From: Flavobacteriales bacterium UBA6165
GTDB lineage: Bacteria; Bacteroidota; Bacteroidia; Flavobacteriales_D; Crocinitomicaceae
Assembly (NCBI GenBank): GCA_002422285.1
Contig: DIUF01000096.1
Coordinates: 11,522 to 33,629, forward strand
Reading direction: 5' to 3'
Length of the DNA stretch: 22,108 nt
Both the position numbers and the translations under genes were made by a program. Below, in pieces: positions 21,861-22,108 of the stretch (position 1 is its first letter; each line of letters starts with the position of its first letter). The notes under the pieces were generated by a model. The model had not been told where the DNA came from. It saw only the letters and a program-made list of their open reading frames with translations, and searched no databases.

Positions 21861-22108
21861 ATGCAATCAGCTGAATTAGCTTCAATAGCCTCTCAAGTGA
21901 GACGTGATATAGTAAGAATGGTAGCCGCAGTGAATTCAGGTCACCCTGGCGGTTCTTTAGGATGTACTGATTTTTTAACAACATTGTACTTTGATATCAT
22001 GAATATCAGTCCAAAAGAGTTTTCAATGGATGGTATAGGTGAGGATGTTTTCTTTCTTTCTAATGGACATATTTCGCCAGTGTTTTACAGCATTCTTTCT
22101 CGTCGTGG
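21861..22108 (+). CDS. Transketolase, N-terminal (thiamine diphosphate-binding) part, cut by the window edge
   Basis: The first 82 codons are present. The motif MVAAVNSGHPGGSLGCTDFL (20-39, His28) and FLSNGHISPVFYSIL (65-79, His70) are the transketolase thiamine diphosphate-binding and substrate-contact segments. Transketolase moves two-carbon units between sugar phosphates in the cytoplasm, linking the pentose phosphate pathway to glycolysis. In many Bacteroidota the enzyme is made as separate N- and C-terminal subunits. The immediate start at MQSAELASIASQVRRDIVRM is typical of that N-terminal subunit, but the end lies outside the window, so split versus full length cannot be decided. The ATG is preceded by A/T-rich sequence with no Shine-Dalgarno and a TACCTTTG box 19 bases upstream. 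It is the only plus-strand gene here. Confidence 0.95.
   Translation, partial: MQSAELASIASQVRRDIVRMVAAVNSGHPGGSLGCTDFLTTLYFDIMNISPKEFSMDGIGEDVFFLSNGHISPVFYSILSRR

Noticed and set aside
1..22108. CRISPR array, insertion sequence, prophage or defence island
   Set aside because: No regularly spaced repeats, transposase, integrase, phage structural or known defence genes were seen. Gene content looks chromosomal.

Overview
The window reads as ordinary chromosome of a Bacteroidota bacterium, most likely in the order Flavobacteriales. The evidence is T9SS-type C-terminal sorting domains (one type B 'gliding motility-associated' domain and two type A-like tails), a TonB-dependent receptor next to a HYC_CC_PP-type protein, an N-terminal transketolase of the kind often encoded as a separate subunit in this phylum, no Shine-Dalgarno sites, and repeated TAnnTTTG (-7) promoter boxes. 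Base composition is AT-rich. Nineteen genes lie on the minus strand. Only the transketolase at the right edge is on the plus strand. No RNA genes, insertion sequences, prophage genes or CRISPR arrays were seen.

Layout from left to right, with minus-strand transcription running right to left. At 1-1020 a Crp/Fnr-type regulator is followed by an exported-looking pirin, cut by the window edge. At 1112-5291 a TPR/PD40 beta-propeller protein is followed by a small cysteine-rich HYC_CC_PP-type protein and a TonB-dependent receptor with a Cys-Cys pair ahead of its plug. This pairing suggests metal handling at the outer membrane. At 5381-9238 are purK and a three-gene operon of an M48 metalloprotease lipoprotein, a Nif3-family protein and a coiled-coil zinc-ribbon protein, ended by a clean intrinsic terminator. 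At 9388-14248 two related secreted surface proteins (395 and 1099 residues) share a C-terminal region that is almost identical over part of its DNA, and share a promoter core. At 14484-17326 an outer-membrane beta-barrel protein, NAD synthetase and a CLC antiporter, with the residue pattern of the fluoride-exporting CLC-F branch, form an operon. At 17451-21701 five consecutive genes all encode exported proteins: a small secreted protein, a large CUB/PKD/P-domain T9SS type B protein, another small secreted protein, an Ig-like lipoprotein and a Kazal-type protease-inhibitor lipoprotein. A terminator ends this run. At 21861-22108 the transketolase starts, transcribed divergently.

The most system-like part is the five-gene secreted operon. 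It couples a cell-surface protein carrying a P-domain, a domain usually attached to subtilisin-like proteases, with a Kazal inhibitor, a family that classically blocks subtilisin and trypsin-like proteases. Other points of note are the duplicated sorting-domain pair, a short upstream ORF overlapping the start of the large surface protein, a nearly leaderless start for the HYC_CC_PP gene, and two essential-type genes that start with TTG exactly 10 bases after the preceding stop. Several of the longest open frames begin at TTG or GTG upstream of the real start. Starts were therefore moved to internal ATGs for three genes and kept at TTG for two.
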